64,000 nucleotides of DNA from Pseudoips prasinana (lineage: Eukaryota > Arthropoda > Insecta > Lepidoptera > Nolidae), in the NCBI GenBank assembly GCA_951640165.1, contig OX621246.1, forward strand, positions 34,428,501 through 34,492,500. Reading direction: 5' to 3'. The notes under the pieces were generated by a model. It worked only from the letters and a program-made list of their open reading frames with translations. It made no database searches and was not told where the DNA came from. The position numbers and the translations under genes were made by a program. This document shows positions 20,946 to 30,612 of the stretch, one piece after another (position 1 is the first letter of the stretch; each line of letters opens with the position of its first letter).

Positions 20946-22043
20946 TAATTCATTCACGTCACCGTTTTTTTGTAAGGAGCCGCATAATTCAGATCTACCG
21001 ATCTTTTCGTAGTAGTGATAGTTATCCGATATTATTGTTTAGAAGTACTTTAGCTTCTAATGGGGATAGATCAGACTATTCATGTTTTGTGAACTTTATA
21101 AATTATTATCCATAAAGTACACAGTAAAAATTTAATATTTATTTGGAAAGGTTACAATTTTAACTAACGATTGTGAGCGATCAAACTTTATGGATAATAA
21201 ATATATAACGTTTGATCACTCGCAATCAATGACTAAACCCACCTAACTTGAAATATATAAATATTGGTTATCTGCTTGAAGAATACGGATTGATGAAATT
21301 AAATAATACTTTTAAATACGTGGTAAAACACAACTCTCGTGGTTACAATTTTAACTATCTTCGATTGTGATCGATCAAACCATATTGATAACTATTAATA
21401 ATTTCAAAAACGCAGAATCATACATTTTGGCATCCGGCAGGTTTCCAAATTGCCCCCTGTAACAATCCGGGGTAGGCCGCTCGGCTACGAATCATACACA
21501 CTGGCAGATTAAACTTAGCATTTCCTGGCTGACAACACCCTTCCGGAGGATGTTGTTGTTTTCCAGAAACAATTGCATGTGAATAGGATTCCTTTTTTGG
21601 AGATTAGATTTACGCTTTGCCTTGCGAATAATGTTATAAAAGTAAAATTTTAATAACGATTCATTAGGTTGATAAAATAAGTTTAGTTTGATCACTCACA
21701 ATTAATAGGCAAACTGAATTAACTAAAAAGATAAAAATATTGACTACTAGCTAGTAGAAATTGATTCAATAAAAAATCTTAAGAATACTTGCTCTCATTT
21801 TTTATTTCTATATAGCTAGTAGCAATATCCATTAGGCCCATTGATTAATTAGATCTGGGATCCTCCCACACGACTACACGGACGCAGATAATCTACTATA
21901 TTTTTAGGCTTGTCGTTTTCCCAAAATAAAACAAGGAAAATTACTTGGATTAAATAAAATGATTTACACTTGGAACTTCATTTAGAAACGAATGTTTTTA
22001 TCGTAAATGTGATGAAATTAAAATCATCATATTAAATTAATAA
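20946..22043. other. Netrin intron with repeated ATCAAAC segments
   Basis: GGTTACAATTTTAACTA occurs twice (21149 and 21340), each followed by a CGATTGTGA.CGATCAAAC string. Inverted forms TTTGATCACTCGCAATCAAT and TTTGATCACTCACAATTAAT occur near 21212 and 21690. This looks like a decayed palindromic MITE family. An antisense open frame (21492-21695) has no recognisable product. Confidence 0.4.
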
Positions 22044-22073
22044 AAAACCGGCCAAGTGCGAGTTGGATTCGCC

Positions 22074-22403
22074 TGTAAGGCAGGGAGTTCTGTAGCTGTA
22101 GAACCCAGAGTAAAACTATCCAAACACTGTATGGTAGATACGAATGTATCTTTTGGATTAAACTTAGCCTACTTATATCTACATTTCTTATAGTACAAGA
22201 GGTATGCGTTTAAGGAGATCATATTTAAAAATTTATCGAAGACAGGTATATCTAAAATATGTTTGCTATAACGCGGGCAAGGCCCGCGCGGTACAGCGCG
22301 TGCGCCTCATATAAAACATGTGGCATGAACTCAGTGTCAGTTCCCGGTCGGCACCGCGGTGTTCGGACGTCTATGCTTTCACATATTATGTATTGCAGCT
22401 ACA
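22074..22403 (-). repeat. 3' LTR of the Kabuki-like element
   Basis: It aligns with 26617-26955 except for a few differences: an extra GATA-type 4 bp near 22138, A-run length near 22315, single substitutions, and a rearranged first ~30 bp. The ends are TGTAAGGCAGGGAG and GCAGCTACA. Confidence 0.9.
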
Positions 22404-22418
22404 GTGGTCCCCCCTTAG
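22404..22418 (-). promoter_or_regulatory. Polypurine tract of the Kabuki-like element
   Basis: On the minus strand CTAAGGGGGGACCAC directly precedes the 3' LTR. This is the expected position for plus-strand DNA priming. The match is by position and composition only. Confidence 0.65.
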
Positions 22419-23690
22419 CGAAGCGTACTGGAGGCTTGACAGCTCTGCCGGATCTCGTCCTGTAGTGCTGATCTTGGGATGTTAACGTTGCCGCTGCAGG
22501 TGTAGAAGGGATATCCGTGGTAAGTGCACCGTCGCTGCCATCAGTATTTTGCTCAGTACTCAGAATATACGCCGGCTTCAAGCGATCGATGGATACGTTG
22601 ATAGTACGAGTCGGTAATCTAATCTTAAAGTATTTCTCGCTTCTCTCCAGAACTGGATACGGCCCCTCGTAGGGACGTTGCAGTGGTTTACGTACGGCAT
22701 CAATACGTAGAAATACGGATTCACAGGTACGGAGATCTCGGTGCACAAAAATGTTTTTGTTGTTGCTATGCGGTACGTAGGTTGGTGTCAGCTGAGTGAT
22801 AACGCGGTGTAGTTTGTCGACGTACGTATAGTCCATCTTCGTACTTGCAGGTGATGGTGTGAGAAAATCTCCTGGCAAGCGTAATGCTTGCCCGTAGGTC
22901 AGCTGCGCTGCGCTCGTGTTTGTGTCCATGCGGGTGGCGGCACGAAGTCCCATGAGTACTGTAGGTAGTTCCTCGAACCACTTGCTACATGTTGATAGCC
23001 TTGCCATCAGTGCAGCCTTCAGCGAGCGGTGCCACCGTTCTATAATCCCGTTACTCTGCGGGTGATAGGCAGTAGTACGGGCTTTCTCGGCACCGACCAA
23101 ACGCGTTAATTCGAGAAACAACAGACTCTCAAATTGTCTTCCTTGGTCTGTTGTTATGGTGACGGGTGAACCGAACCGTGTTATCCATGCTTCGTAGACG
23201 GTCTTCGCTACTGTCTCAGCCGATATTTCTTGTATGGGGATAGCTTCGGGCCAGCGAGTCGCGCGATCTATCATGGTAACTAGGTACCGATGTCCGTTCG
23301 CCGATGGTGGTAGCGGGCCAACTATATCTATGTGTAGGCATTGGAATCGTGTGCTTTGCGGCAACGATGCGATATTGCTGTAGGTATGTCGTTGTACTTT
23401 GGATTGTTGACACGCAGTACATCCTTTAGCCCAACGTCCGATGTCCGTGTTCATCGAAGGCCAGAAGAACCTTTCTTGTATTAGTTTTCGCGTTGTACGG
23501 ATACCGGGATGACTCACGTTATGTACAGCGTTGAACGCGGCTCGTCGCAAATCAGCTGTTATATACGGGCGTATGTTGCTCGTAGATACTTCGCAGTAGA
23601 CTCGTTGGTTTGTCGTAGGTATAGCGATACTTTTAAGTGCGATGTTCGTTTGTTTGAGCAGTTCGGGTAGTGACACATCTTTTTGTTGAG
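22404..23690 (-). CDS. Kabuki-like integrase region of pol (disconnected)
   Basis: The open frame spans 22399-23721 on the minus strand. Homology to integrase starts after the fold-back edge, at about KDVSLPELLKQT. A zinc-binding HHCC domain is seen as VHNVSHPG ... CTACQQSK (~residues 67-105). The catalytic core has HIDIVGPL, TTDQGRQF and GIIERWH, with 35 residues between the second Asp and Glu (DD35E). The C-terminal part (RPYEGPYPVLERSEKYFKIR) is chromodomain-free. It would insert the cDNA into host DNA. It has lost in-frame connection with reverse transcriptase because an inverted copy of RNase H sequence lies between them, so it would not be made as part of the normal polyprotein. Confidence 0.88.
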
Positions 23691-23694
23691 CGGC

Positions 23695-24062
23695 CGGACC
23701 ACAAACCACTGACATACGCAATTCTCAAGCCGCCATCGGACAATGACACACAACGCCGAGCCCGCCAACTGTCATTCATAAGCGAATTTACTACGGACAT
23801 ACGTCACGTGAGCGGTATAAACAACGCAGTTGCCGATGCCCTGTCGAGAATTGAAGCGATAGAAATACCTACTTCGATCGACTATACGCAGCTAGCGTAT
23901 AGTCGATCGAAGTAGGGGCATCGGCAACTGCGTTGTTTATACCGCTCACGTGACGTATGTCCGTAGTAAATTCGCTTATGAATGACAGTTGGCGGGCTCG
24001 GCGTTGTGTGTCATTGTCCGATGGCGGCTTGAGAATTGCGTATGTCAGTGGTCTGTGGTCCG
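23695..24062. repeat. Fold-back duplication inside pol
   Basis: The left arm (23695-23890) is the reverse complement of the right arm (23896-24062), joined by a five-base centre AGCTA. The inner 22 bp of each arm match perfectly (GCGTATAGTCGATCGAAGTA). The left arm keeps 27 bp (23842-23868) that the right arm lacks; these encode the family-typical LSRIEAIEI after ADA. The arms encode the same RNase H tail (KPPSDNDTQRRARQLSFI) in opposite directions. Confidence 0.93.
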
Positions 24063-25758
24063 TGTAGATAGTGAGTTCTCTTCCCTCGAACATTTTTCTG
24101 AAATGTTTTATTGCCATGTAGATTGATGTTAGCTTTCGATCGAATGTACTGTATCGTTGTTGCGCGTCGGAGAATTTCTTGGAGAAGTAGCCGAGAGGTA
24201 CCCATTTGTTATTTATGCGTTGTTGAAGTACCGAGCCTGCAGACTTGTTTGAGGCATCGCACATGATTGACATCGGATGGTCGACGGATGGTGATGGATG
24301 AGCGAGTAAAGTTGCGTTCTGCATGCTAGCTTTACAGGCTTCGAATGCTTGCAGGGCTTCAGTAGACCAGTTGATTTTTGATTTGTCACGTCTCTTTGAG
24401 TTGTGTAGGAAGGCGTTGAGTGGGGCTTGAATGAGAGCGGCGTTCGGTGTGTTGTCACGGTAAAAGTTGACCATACCGAGAAACCGTCGGAGTTCTTCGA
24501 TGGTCTCCGGTTTCGGGTAATCCGCAATTACCTTGACTTTCTCGTACGGCGGCTTGATTCCTTCACTCGACACGTCGTAACCGAGGAATTTCACGTTTTC
24601 TTGGGCAAATACGCATTTTGATGGATTGATCGTAATTCCGTATTCGTCTAGTCGTTGTAGGACGATCCGTAGGTCTTGATACGCCGTGTCTAGACTGTCT
24701 GAAGCTATGATGACGTCGTCAACGAATGAGAACACAAACTCGAGTCCGCTGAGTACTTGGTGTATGAATCGTTGGAATGTTTGACCAGCTCCTTTCAGGC
24801 CTGGACACATCCTTGGAAATTCAAATAATCCGAACGGAGTGGTGATAGCGGTTTTCTCAATGTCAGGCTCGTGCACGGGTAACTGCTGGTAAGCCCTGTT
24901 CAGGTCCAGTACCGTAAAGATATTCTTGCCATGTAGCAGGTACGTGAAGTCCTTTAGTCGAGGCACAGGGTAGCGGTCGGGCTTGGTCACTGCGTTGAGA
25001 CGTCTGTAGTTGCCACATACTCGTATATCACCATTTTTCTTGGGCACGACATGAAGCGGGCTTGACCAAGGGCTTTTGCTTGGACGGCATATGCCCTGCT
25101 GCATCATGGTTTCGAATTCTTTCTTAGCGGCCCAGTAGCGGTGCGGCGGTAACGGTCGTGTTCTACTGTGCAGCGGCGGGCCGGTAGTTTCGATGTGATG
25201 CTCGACGCGATGTTTAGGTATTTGCTTCATTGAGGACGGTCGGATGATGTCCGGGTACTCGGCGAGGATTTGATGAAAGCGTTGTTGATCATCAATGCTT
25301 CTCACGGTTGGCTCGGTGGAATATGAAACTGATGTTCTGACAGATAAATTCGTGACTTTATCAATAAGACAACGTCCGCGTATGTCAACTAGCTGGTTGT
25401 GGTGTTTAAAAAAATCTGCACCGATGATCGGTTTCGTGACTGCAGCGATGACGAACTTCCAGGTGTATGGTCTTCTTAGTTTCAGATCCAGCACCAGGGT
25501 TTTCTCTCCATATGTAGGTATTGTAGTGTTGTTAGCGGCGTACAATTGAAATGATGTCGGAGCTGTCTTCATCCCTCTTTGTCTCGGTACGACGGATATG
25601 TTTGCGCCAGTGTCGATGAGAAAAGATAGACGTGAATTTCTATCTGTCACGAATAGACGGTGTGATGCGTGGTTCGCGTCGGTTGCCGCCTCAGCCAACG
25701 CGGCGGTTAGTTTTCCGAAGCGGGCGTCGAATCTTCGAACTTGCACGGGCGCGTGCAA
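23869..25758 (-). CDS. Kabuki-like protease, reverse transcriptase and RNase H
   Basis: A 629-codon frame. The aspartic protease is seen at FLIDTGANISVVP (~48), the reverse transcriptase at RYPVPRLKDFTYLL, FTVLDLNRAYQQLPV and FSFVDDVIIASDS (catalytic VDD, ~345), and the RNase H at MCDASNKSAG and YTDHRPLTYA. The usual second acidic residue of the RNase H (FDRE-type motif) reads FDRKLTSIY here, so RNase H may be inactive. The frame overlaps gag by about 50 nt in another frame, implying frameshifting or degradation. The C terminus after GINNAVADA is replaced by fold-back sequence. Codon use is GC-richer than the surrounding intron. Confidence 0.92.
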   Translation of the reverse strand: MHAPVQVRRFDARFGKLTAALAEAATDANHASHRLFVTDRNSRLSFLIDTGANISVVPRQRGMKTAPTSFQLYAANNTTIPTYGEKTLVLDLKLRRPYTWKFVIAAVTKPIIGADFFKHHNQLVDIRGRCLIDKVTNLSVRTSVSYSTEPTVRSIDDQQRFHQILAEYPDIIRPSSMKQIPKHRVEHHIETTGPPLHSRTRPLPPHRYWAAKKEFETMMQQGICRPSKSPWSSPLHVVPKKNGDIRVCGNYRRLNAVTKPDRYPVPRLKDFTYLLHGKNIFTVLDLNRAYQQLPVHEPDIEKTAITTPFGLFEFPRMCPGLKGAGQTFQRFIHQVLSGLEFVFSFVDDVIIASDSLDTAYQDLRIVLQRLDEYGITINPSKCVFAQENVKFLGYDVSSEGIKPPYEKVKVIADYPKPETIEELRRFLGMVNFYRDNTPNAALIQAPLNAFLHNSKRRDKSKINWSTEALQAFEACKASMQNATLLAHPSPSVDHPMSIMCDASNKSAGSVLQQRINNKWVPLGYFSKKFSDAQQRYSTFDRKLTSIYMAIKHFRKMFEGRELTIYTDHRPLTYAILKPPSDNDTQRRARQLSFISEFTTDIRHVSGINNAVADAPTSIDYTLAAYSRSK

Positions 25759-26588
25759 CGGTAAGCCTGTTTACCAAACTTGCGGTGGTAATCGGGGCGC
25801 TGCGGCGTAATACTGCGTGGTAGACGTTGATTACTGAGTGATCTTGATTTACTACGATGTTGGTTCCAACATCGTCTTGGTTGATAGGCTCGCCGTGATT
25901 TCAACTCCTCTATTTCACGCGTCAGATGTCGCGCCTTTAGTTCCGCTAATTCACTCGTGAGCATGTCAATCTTCTCATGTAATGCGCGTAAGTCGCTCGA
26001 TGTAAGCTTGGAGCGACTCGGCTCGGTCTGCGAAGTACTGGCAATGGCGGCGACTTCGGGGTGGGTAGTTTCTAGAATCTTGTCAGCCATTGATGCGAGG
26101 TCGTTGAGATCCGATTTTTGGGCAATATTTACACTCACGGCGAGGACGGCGCGAATCGATTGTGGAAGATGGTTAGTCCACATAATACGCAGCGTCGATT
26201 CTGATATATTTTCGCCGGCAAGGCTCTTCATTCGCCGGAGAAGTTGTGAGGGCTTCATCTCTCCCAGTTCCATCTCGGAGAGTAACCGTTGTACTTGCCG
26301 CTGCTCCGATTCCTCGTATACGAGCAAGAGGCGGGTCTTGATGGCATTATACTTGTTGCTGTCGGGAGGCCGTAGAATGATGTCGGCGATCTCGTCGATG
26401 TCTTGCCGTTCCAGCTGTCCAATGACAAGCTCATACATCGCCTTGTCGCTCTTTTTGTGCGGTGAAACGATGGCTTCAAACTGGGCGAACCATAATCGTA
26501 ATCGATCGCGCCATATAGGTGGAATACGGAGATGAGTAGACACACCGGAGAGTTCTTGATCGGAGACTGGGTTGCTTTCTGTTGCCAT
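25707..26588 (-). CDS. Kabuki-like Gag
   Basis: A 293-residue structural protein starting at the ATG at 26588, about 30 nt after the primer binding site. Residues ~20-165 (FAQFEAIVSPHKKSDKAMYE ... LGEMKPSQLLRRMKSLAG) resemble the capsid-like Gag of CsRn1/Kabuki and other arthropod Ty3 elements. The C-terminal basic segment ends in YHRKFGKQAYRCTRPCKF, the CHHC-type zinc motif of this lineage. The expected first cysteine reads Asp here, so the zinc site may be damaged. It overlaps the start of pol. Confidence 0.85.
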   Translation of the reverse strand: MATESNPVSDQELSGVSTHLRIPPIWRDRLRLWFAQFEAIVSPHKKSDKAMYELVIGQLERQDIDEIADIILRPPDSNKYNAIKTRLLLVYEESEQRQVQRLLSEMELGEMKPSQLLRRMKSLAGENISESTLRIMWTNHLPQSIRAVLAVSVNIAQKSDLNDLASMADKILETTHPEVAAIASTSQTEPSRSKLTSSDLRALHEKIDMLTSELAELKARHLTREIEELKSRRAYQPRRCWNQHRSKSRSLSNQRLPRSITPQRPDYHRKFGKQAYRCTRPCKFEDSTPASEN

Positions 26589-26597
26589 GATTTATTC

Positions 26598-26615
26598 TGG
26601 CAGTCGGGGTCACCA
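26598..26615 (-). other. Primer binding site of the Kabuki-like element
   Basis: The minus strand reads TGGTGACCCCGACTGCC one base inside the 5' LTR. This fits priming by tRNA-Trp in this lineage (established for CsRn1-type elements as I recall, not tested here). Confidence 0.7.
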
Positions 26616-26616
26616 A

Positions 26617-26955
26617 TGTAAGGCAACTCCCTGCCTTACATTGTGTATAGCTGTAGAACCCAGAGTAAAACTATCCAAACACTGTATGGTACGAATGTAT
26701 CTTTTGGATTAAACTTAGCCTACTTATATCTACATTTCTTATAGTACAAGAGGTATGCGTTTAAGGAGATCATATTTAATAATTTATCGAAGACAGGTAT
26801 ATCTAAAATATGTTTGCCATAACGCGGGCAAGGCCCGCGCGGTACAGCGCGTGCGCCTCATATAAAAACATGTGGCATGAACTCAGTGTCAGTTCCCGGT
26901 CGGCACCGCGGTGTTCGGACGTCTATGCTTTCACATATTATGTATTGCAGCTACA
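26617..26955 (-). repeat. 5' LTR of the Kabuki-like element
   Basis: It ends TGTAAGGCAACTCCCTGCCT on one side and GCAGCTACA on the other. It would hold the element promoter; the GC-rich part near 26821-26860 (GGCAAGGCCCGCGCGGTACA) is a candidate but no element can be assigned with certainty. The first ~30 bp carry a small palindrome (GTAAGGCA ... TGCCTTAC) absent from the other LTR. Confidence 0.9.
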
Positions 26956-27533
26956 CGCCCATGAAGGGTTCCGCAGCAGCAAGTATTTCAGTTGATTAAA
27001 TGATAGGTAAATTACGGTTTATGATTAATGACGCATTAAAAAAAAACTACTTACTAGATCTCGTTCAAACCAATTTTCGTTGTTAGTTTACATGGTAATG
27101 TACATCATATATTTTTTTAGTTTTATCATTCTCTTATTTTAGAAGTTACAGGGGGGGAGACACTCATTTTGCACTTTAGAAGTGTCTCTCGCGCAAACTA
27201 TTCATTTTAGAAAATATGATATTAGGAACCTCAATATCATTTTTGAAGACCTATCCATAAATACCCCACATGGATGGGTGCGACGAAAAAAAGTTTTTTG
27301 ATTTTCAGTTCTATGAATGGGGAACCCCCAAAAATATTATTATTTTTCTATTTGTGTGTGAAAATCTTAATGCGGTTCACAGAATACATCTACTTACCAA
27401 GTTTCAACATTACAGCTCTTATAGTTTCGGAAAAAAGTGGCTGTGACATACGGACGGACAGACAGACAGACAGACATGACGAATCTATAAGGGTTCCGTT
27501 TTTTGCCATTTGGCTACGGAACCCTAAAAATGG
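26956..27533. repeat. Older dispersed repeat interrupted by the Kabuki-like element
   Basis: The left piece at 22044-22073 (AACCGGCCAAGTGCGAGTTG) continues here as CGCCCATGAAGGGTTCCGCA. This is a frequent start of a lepidopteran interspersed family. The far end is GGGTTCCGTTTTTTGCC then GGCTACGGAACCCTAAAAA. A (GACA)n run lies near 27462-27480. The retrotransposon entered after this repeat. Confidence 0.72.
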
Positions 27534-28009
27534 TGAACATGAGATAGAAAGTCTGTCTGTATTTGAGCACATCAGAGGATTTTAATATTGACCTCGGAGA
27601 TAACTAAATTCCAATGAGACTTCCTGCCAAAGTTCGACCAGGAAGTTATAACATAAGAATAGTTTTCACTAAGTCGCACTATTGGCTTTCTTATAACCAT
27701 TTTCGTAAGGTAGATTAAAAAAGGAAATTATACTGAGTATGGGGTATTGCACTTTAGAAAAACAGTCGTCTAGCATAATTTATGACGTCATTGTATATGG
27801 TTCTGTTCTCCAAGCGTTACGTACTTCGACACAGTCCACAAACACTAGTTATGTGGTCCGTATTGTTGAAGTAATTGCGGAAGAATAGCTAGCAATTTAC
27901 GTAACCACAGTCTAAGCACCACCTTGTTAGAGGTGAAATATTAGTAAGCTAGTTGCGCGTACGCTAAACGGGGTAGCTGGCTGAAGTTTTAAATTCATTA
28001 TTTTGCTCA
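27534..28009. other. Netrin intron, nothing recognised
   Basis: No supported ORF, repeat unit or transposon end. Confidence 0.4.
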
Positions 28010-28265
28010 TTGAATGAAAAGAAAGAAAGAAATAAATACGATATTGGAATTGGGAAGTCTGCTGTGTGGCTGACGGCAAAGGATATCGCCACCCCAATTC
28101 ATCCCGTGGAGGGTGTAGAAATCGACCCAAGGGTGGAGAACGGGCAGCAGCGTCTCTCTGTGTACTATAAGCATCATACTGCGATCGATAATCCGATTGC
28201 TAAGCGTGGCGATTATAGCATATCCCTCCAGATTATGGACACAACTCTAGCAGTGGAATGATGAT
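28010..28265. repeat. Dispersed lepidopteran repeat
   Basis: AAAGGATATCGCCACCCCAA, ATACTGCGATCGATAATCCG and TTGCTAAGCGTGGCGATTAT are typical phrases, shared with 3560-4010 and 46690-46830. It ends in a short (TGA)n run. Confidence 0.55.
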
Positions 28266-28429
28266 GATGATGAATTGAGAAGTCAAATATCGAGAAGTAG
28301 GAAAGTCTAATACCGGAAATTGGGTAGTTAAGGATCTCAAAGTTCTGCGCTGACGAATAGGGAACCACTTTATCTAAGCTAGGTAGTTACTTACATAGGT
28401 AGTCATATGTATTTACGAAGATTAAATAT

Positions 28430-28640
28430 GAAGTCGGCCGAATTTATTTAGATGATCGGCATTCTGGTCAAAGTAGCACATATCACCATAGTTAATTATA
28501 GGACAGATTAACGCCTGCACGAGCATAATCTTTGTTTTTCCCATAGGAAGTTTTTTAGGCAATAAAGAATTCGCAACTAAATGCGTGTGTTGTTATGTTG
28601 ATGTGCAAACCTAGACTTAACAATATGTTTTTAGCTTATC
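28430..28640 (-). pseudogene. Jockey-type reverse transcriptase fragment
   Basis: The minus-strand frame reads LPKKLPMGKTKIMLVQALIC then PIINYGDMCYFDQNADHLNK. This matches the thumb region of lepidopteran Jockey elements (KxMLVQxLLxPILxYxDVCYxD). It sits immediately 5' in genomic terms of the LE2 exon donor, about 50 bp away, and is inactive debris. Confidence 0.65.
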
Positions 28641-28687
28641 AAGAGTAGTACAAAACAGAAGTAGTACAAAAATTTAAGGTTACTTAC

Positions 28688-28876
28688 GTTTACAGGCCTT
28701 CTTATGCGTGATAGGTTTCGTCGGGTCCCTGTAGTACCCTTCCCGGCAGTAATGGCAGTGTCGTCCAGCAGTGTAGTGCCTGCACTTGAGGCAGACCCCC
28801 CCGCTGGCTCGCCCCGACAGCTTGTACAGCTCCATGTTGAACCGGCAGCGGCGCGCGTGCCCGTTGCAGTTACATT
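28688..28876 (-). CDS. Netrin, laminin-EGF repeat 2 exon
   Basis: This 189-bp minus-strand exon encodes netrin LE2: [40 protein letters not shown], then [22 protein letters not shown]. The motif [15 protein letters not shown] is highly characteristic of LE2 in netrins from flies to vertebrates. The acceptor is CTCTTTCCAG and the donor is AAAC|GTAAGTA. It is phase 1 at both ends, so it joins the LE3 exon at 4927-5076 in frame, and skipping it would preserve the frame. The LE1 and laminin N-terminal exons were not found up to position 64000, so the preceding intron is at least 35 kb in this window. The gene could be any insect netrin paralogue. Confidence 0.96.
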
Positions 28877-29435
28877 CTGGAAAGAGATGAAGGTTATTAT
28901 GTGATATTTGAAAATGGAAGATGGGAGGTTCCTGCATTTTTTTTGATAAGTTGGAAAAAATCAGGAAAAAGGTGCCTATTGTGTAATTAAAATAATAATA
29001 TTAATACAATATGGTATGTATTTATGTAAGGCTGTAGATATACGGGCATATATATATATATATATATATGAAGTATACATCTAAAAACATGTTTATATTT
29101 TTCTATATTCTTATAATTGTGTAAGGGTTACCTTTCAACTTCAACTCTTATTTGTGGCACTTGTGGGATCACCACCTTACCTTTATTTTATCTTATCTTT
29201 TGTCCGTCATTTTAGTTTGCTTAATTAATTAATGTTTGTGTAATAATATGGATTATTAGGTATGTCTATTTGTAACAATATTTATTTATGACTGTTTTTG
29301 CCTATATAAATAAATAAAAAAATTATATACCTACCTATTACCTAATACTGAATCTTATATGAAACGAAGAGAGACAGTCTTAATATGTGGTGGTCCTGAC
29401 CGAATTACGGCTACGGCAGACAGTAGAAAGTAAAC
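28877..29435. other. Netrin intron with (TA)n run
   Basis: A TA dinucleotide run lies near 29049-29069. The rest is AT-rich with no gene. The pyrimidine tract for the LE2 acceptor (CTCTTTCCAG) lies at the left edge. Confidence 0.45.
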
Positions 29436-29439
29436 AATG

Positions 29440-29615
29440 TTTTTCGAACTAGTCCTATCTCTTATCAACCACTGCAAATCCTGAAAACCAGGATCTACAG
29501 TGGCACACAATGAAATTGGCGGTGAGGCTCAGGTATGTCGTGGTGAGGTACGTCGACAGTCTTGGTTTCTGCTACAAATTTTATCAGAAAGAAACAAGGA
29601 GGATTATCTTATACT
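29440..29615. repeat. Dispersed repeat; uninterrupted relative of the piggyBac target
   Basis: CGAACTAGTCCTATCTCTTA, CAGTGGCACACAATGAAATT and AATTTTATCAGAAAGAAACA match 61200-61320 plus 62290-62340, which flank the piggyBac element. It therefore serves as a paralogous empty site. Confidence 0.65.
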
Positions 29616-30124
29616 GCAATGAGACAACAGAATAGATTCCATGGAAAGCGCCAGTTTGAAATTCCAAGAGATATTACACTACCTAATATGCAATTTCACA
29701 TAACATACCCCTTTAAAAATAAATACTAATTTTAGAGACGTGGTTCTTTACAACAGTCTTATCCATTGTAAGTCTTTTGCTGAGTCTAATACTTTACTAG
29801 CTATAATGTCTTCTGCTTGGACGAGGTCCTTAGATAAATATATTTTTCCAACTCCTTTAACTTGCTAATTCGTTGCGGGGAGTTTAAGAAGTTGGAATGA
29901 AAATCAGTCTGTGTTTGACTTATAGATTGTGAATGTCTAGGGAAGAGATCTTGCTTGAGTTGTAGATGTCTGTGCTTTCTGAATGTGTGAAAGATTTCAC
30001 GGGTCTGCTTTCTGCAGAAGGAGTTTGTGTTTTTTTTAATATGTATTTACCGATGCCTCTGTATATTGATGTCTTCCCTGCCGAATTTCGGCCAAGGCGG
30101 CCATTCTCAAAAGAGAATTAGTCA

Positions 30125-30415
30125 ATTACGCAGGACATATTATAGTGCACAAGTGTGAGCACAAACACAGAGGCACTTACTATTCCATCACTCTCATGAT
30201 CCGATGGGACGACTAGCGACACGACCGGAAAGAGGTCAGGTCCAGGACCGACGGCTTTACGTGCTCTCCGAGGCACGGGTGTGTAATAACTTCCAAACTT
30301 CGGGCTGATACTGAGAAATGTATTTTTACGGAAAAATCACTTTCTGGCCTGACCCGGGTTTTGAATCAAGGACCTTATTTTCTGCGGTTGAACACGCTAC
30401 CGCTAGAAGAACAAG
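30125..30415 (-). repeat. tRNA-derived SINE family 3
   Basis: GACACGACCGGAAAGAGGTC, GACGGCTTTACGTGCTCTCC and CCTGACCCGGGTTTTGAATC are characteristic of a SINE I know from Lepidoptera. The complemented B box (GGGTTTTGAATCAAGG) and complemented A box near CTACCGCTAGAAGAAC place the head at the high-coordinate side. Confidence 0.6.
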
Positions 30416-30465
30416 GCAGTCGTATATTATCTAAGCACTTAAGCTTGTGTCAATCGCATCAAAGT

Positions 30466-30612
30466 CTATAAATTATAGCCTATGTGTTATTCGGATATAT
30501 AATCTACATTACTACCAAGTTTCATCAAAAGCATTCCGTAGTTTTTGCGTGAGATGGTAATAAACATCCATACATGGATAATCACAAACTTTCGCATTTA
30601 TTATATTAGAAG
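30466..30612 (-). mobile_element. Helitron family 1 fragment (3' end lost)
   Basis: ATAAATTATAGCCTATGTGT through ACAAACTTTCGCATTTATTA matches the body and 5' end of family 1. The hairpin and CTAG terminus are missing. Confidence 0.6.

Larger units (their letters stand above)
22074..26955 (-). mobile_element. Ty3/gypsy LTR retrotransposon, CsRn1/Kabuki-like
   Basis: This 4.9-kb element reads on the minus strand with gag, protease-reverse transcriptase-RNase H, and integrase. LTRs of 330 and 339 bp have TG...CA ends, and a 4-bp duplication CGCC flanks it (22070-22073 and 26956-26959). The candidate primer site is complementary to the 3' end expected of tRNA-Trp (TGGTGACCCC), as I recall for the CsRn1/Kabuki lineage. 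It is inserted in an older dispersed repeat whose halves are at 22044-22073 and 26956-27533. Pol is broken by a fold-back duplication at 23695-24062, so this copy is not autonomous. Confidence 0.9.

Noticed and set aside
23670..23915. Plus-strand ORF with RNase H-like sequence (81 codons)
   Set aside because: Not a separate gene: it is the inverted arm of the fold-back duplication in the Kabuki-like pol.
25957..26535. 192-codon plus-strand ORF
   Set aside because: It lies wholly antisense to the Kabuki-like gag and has no recognisable domain.
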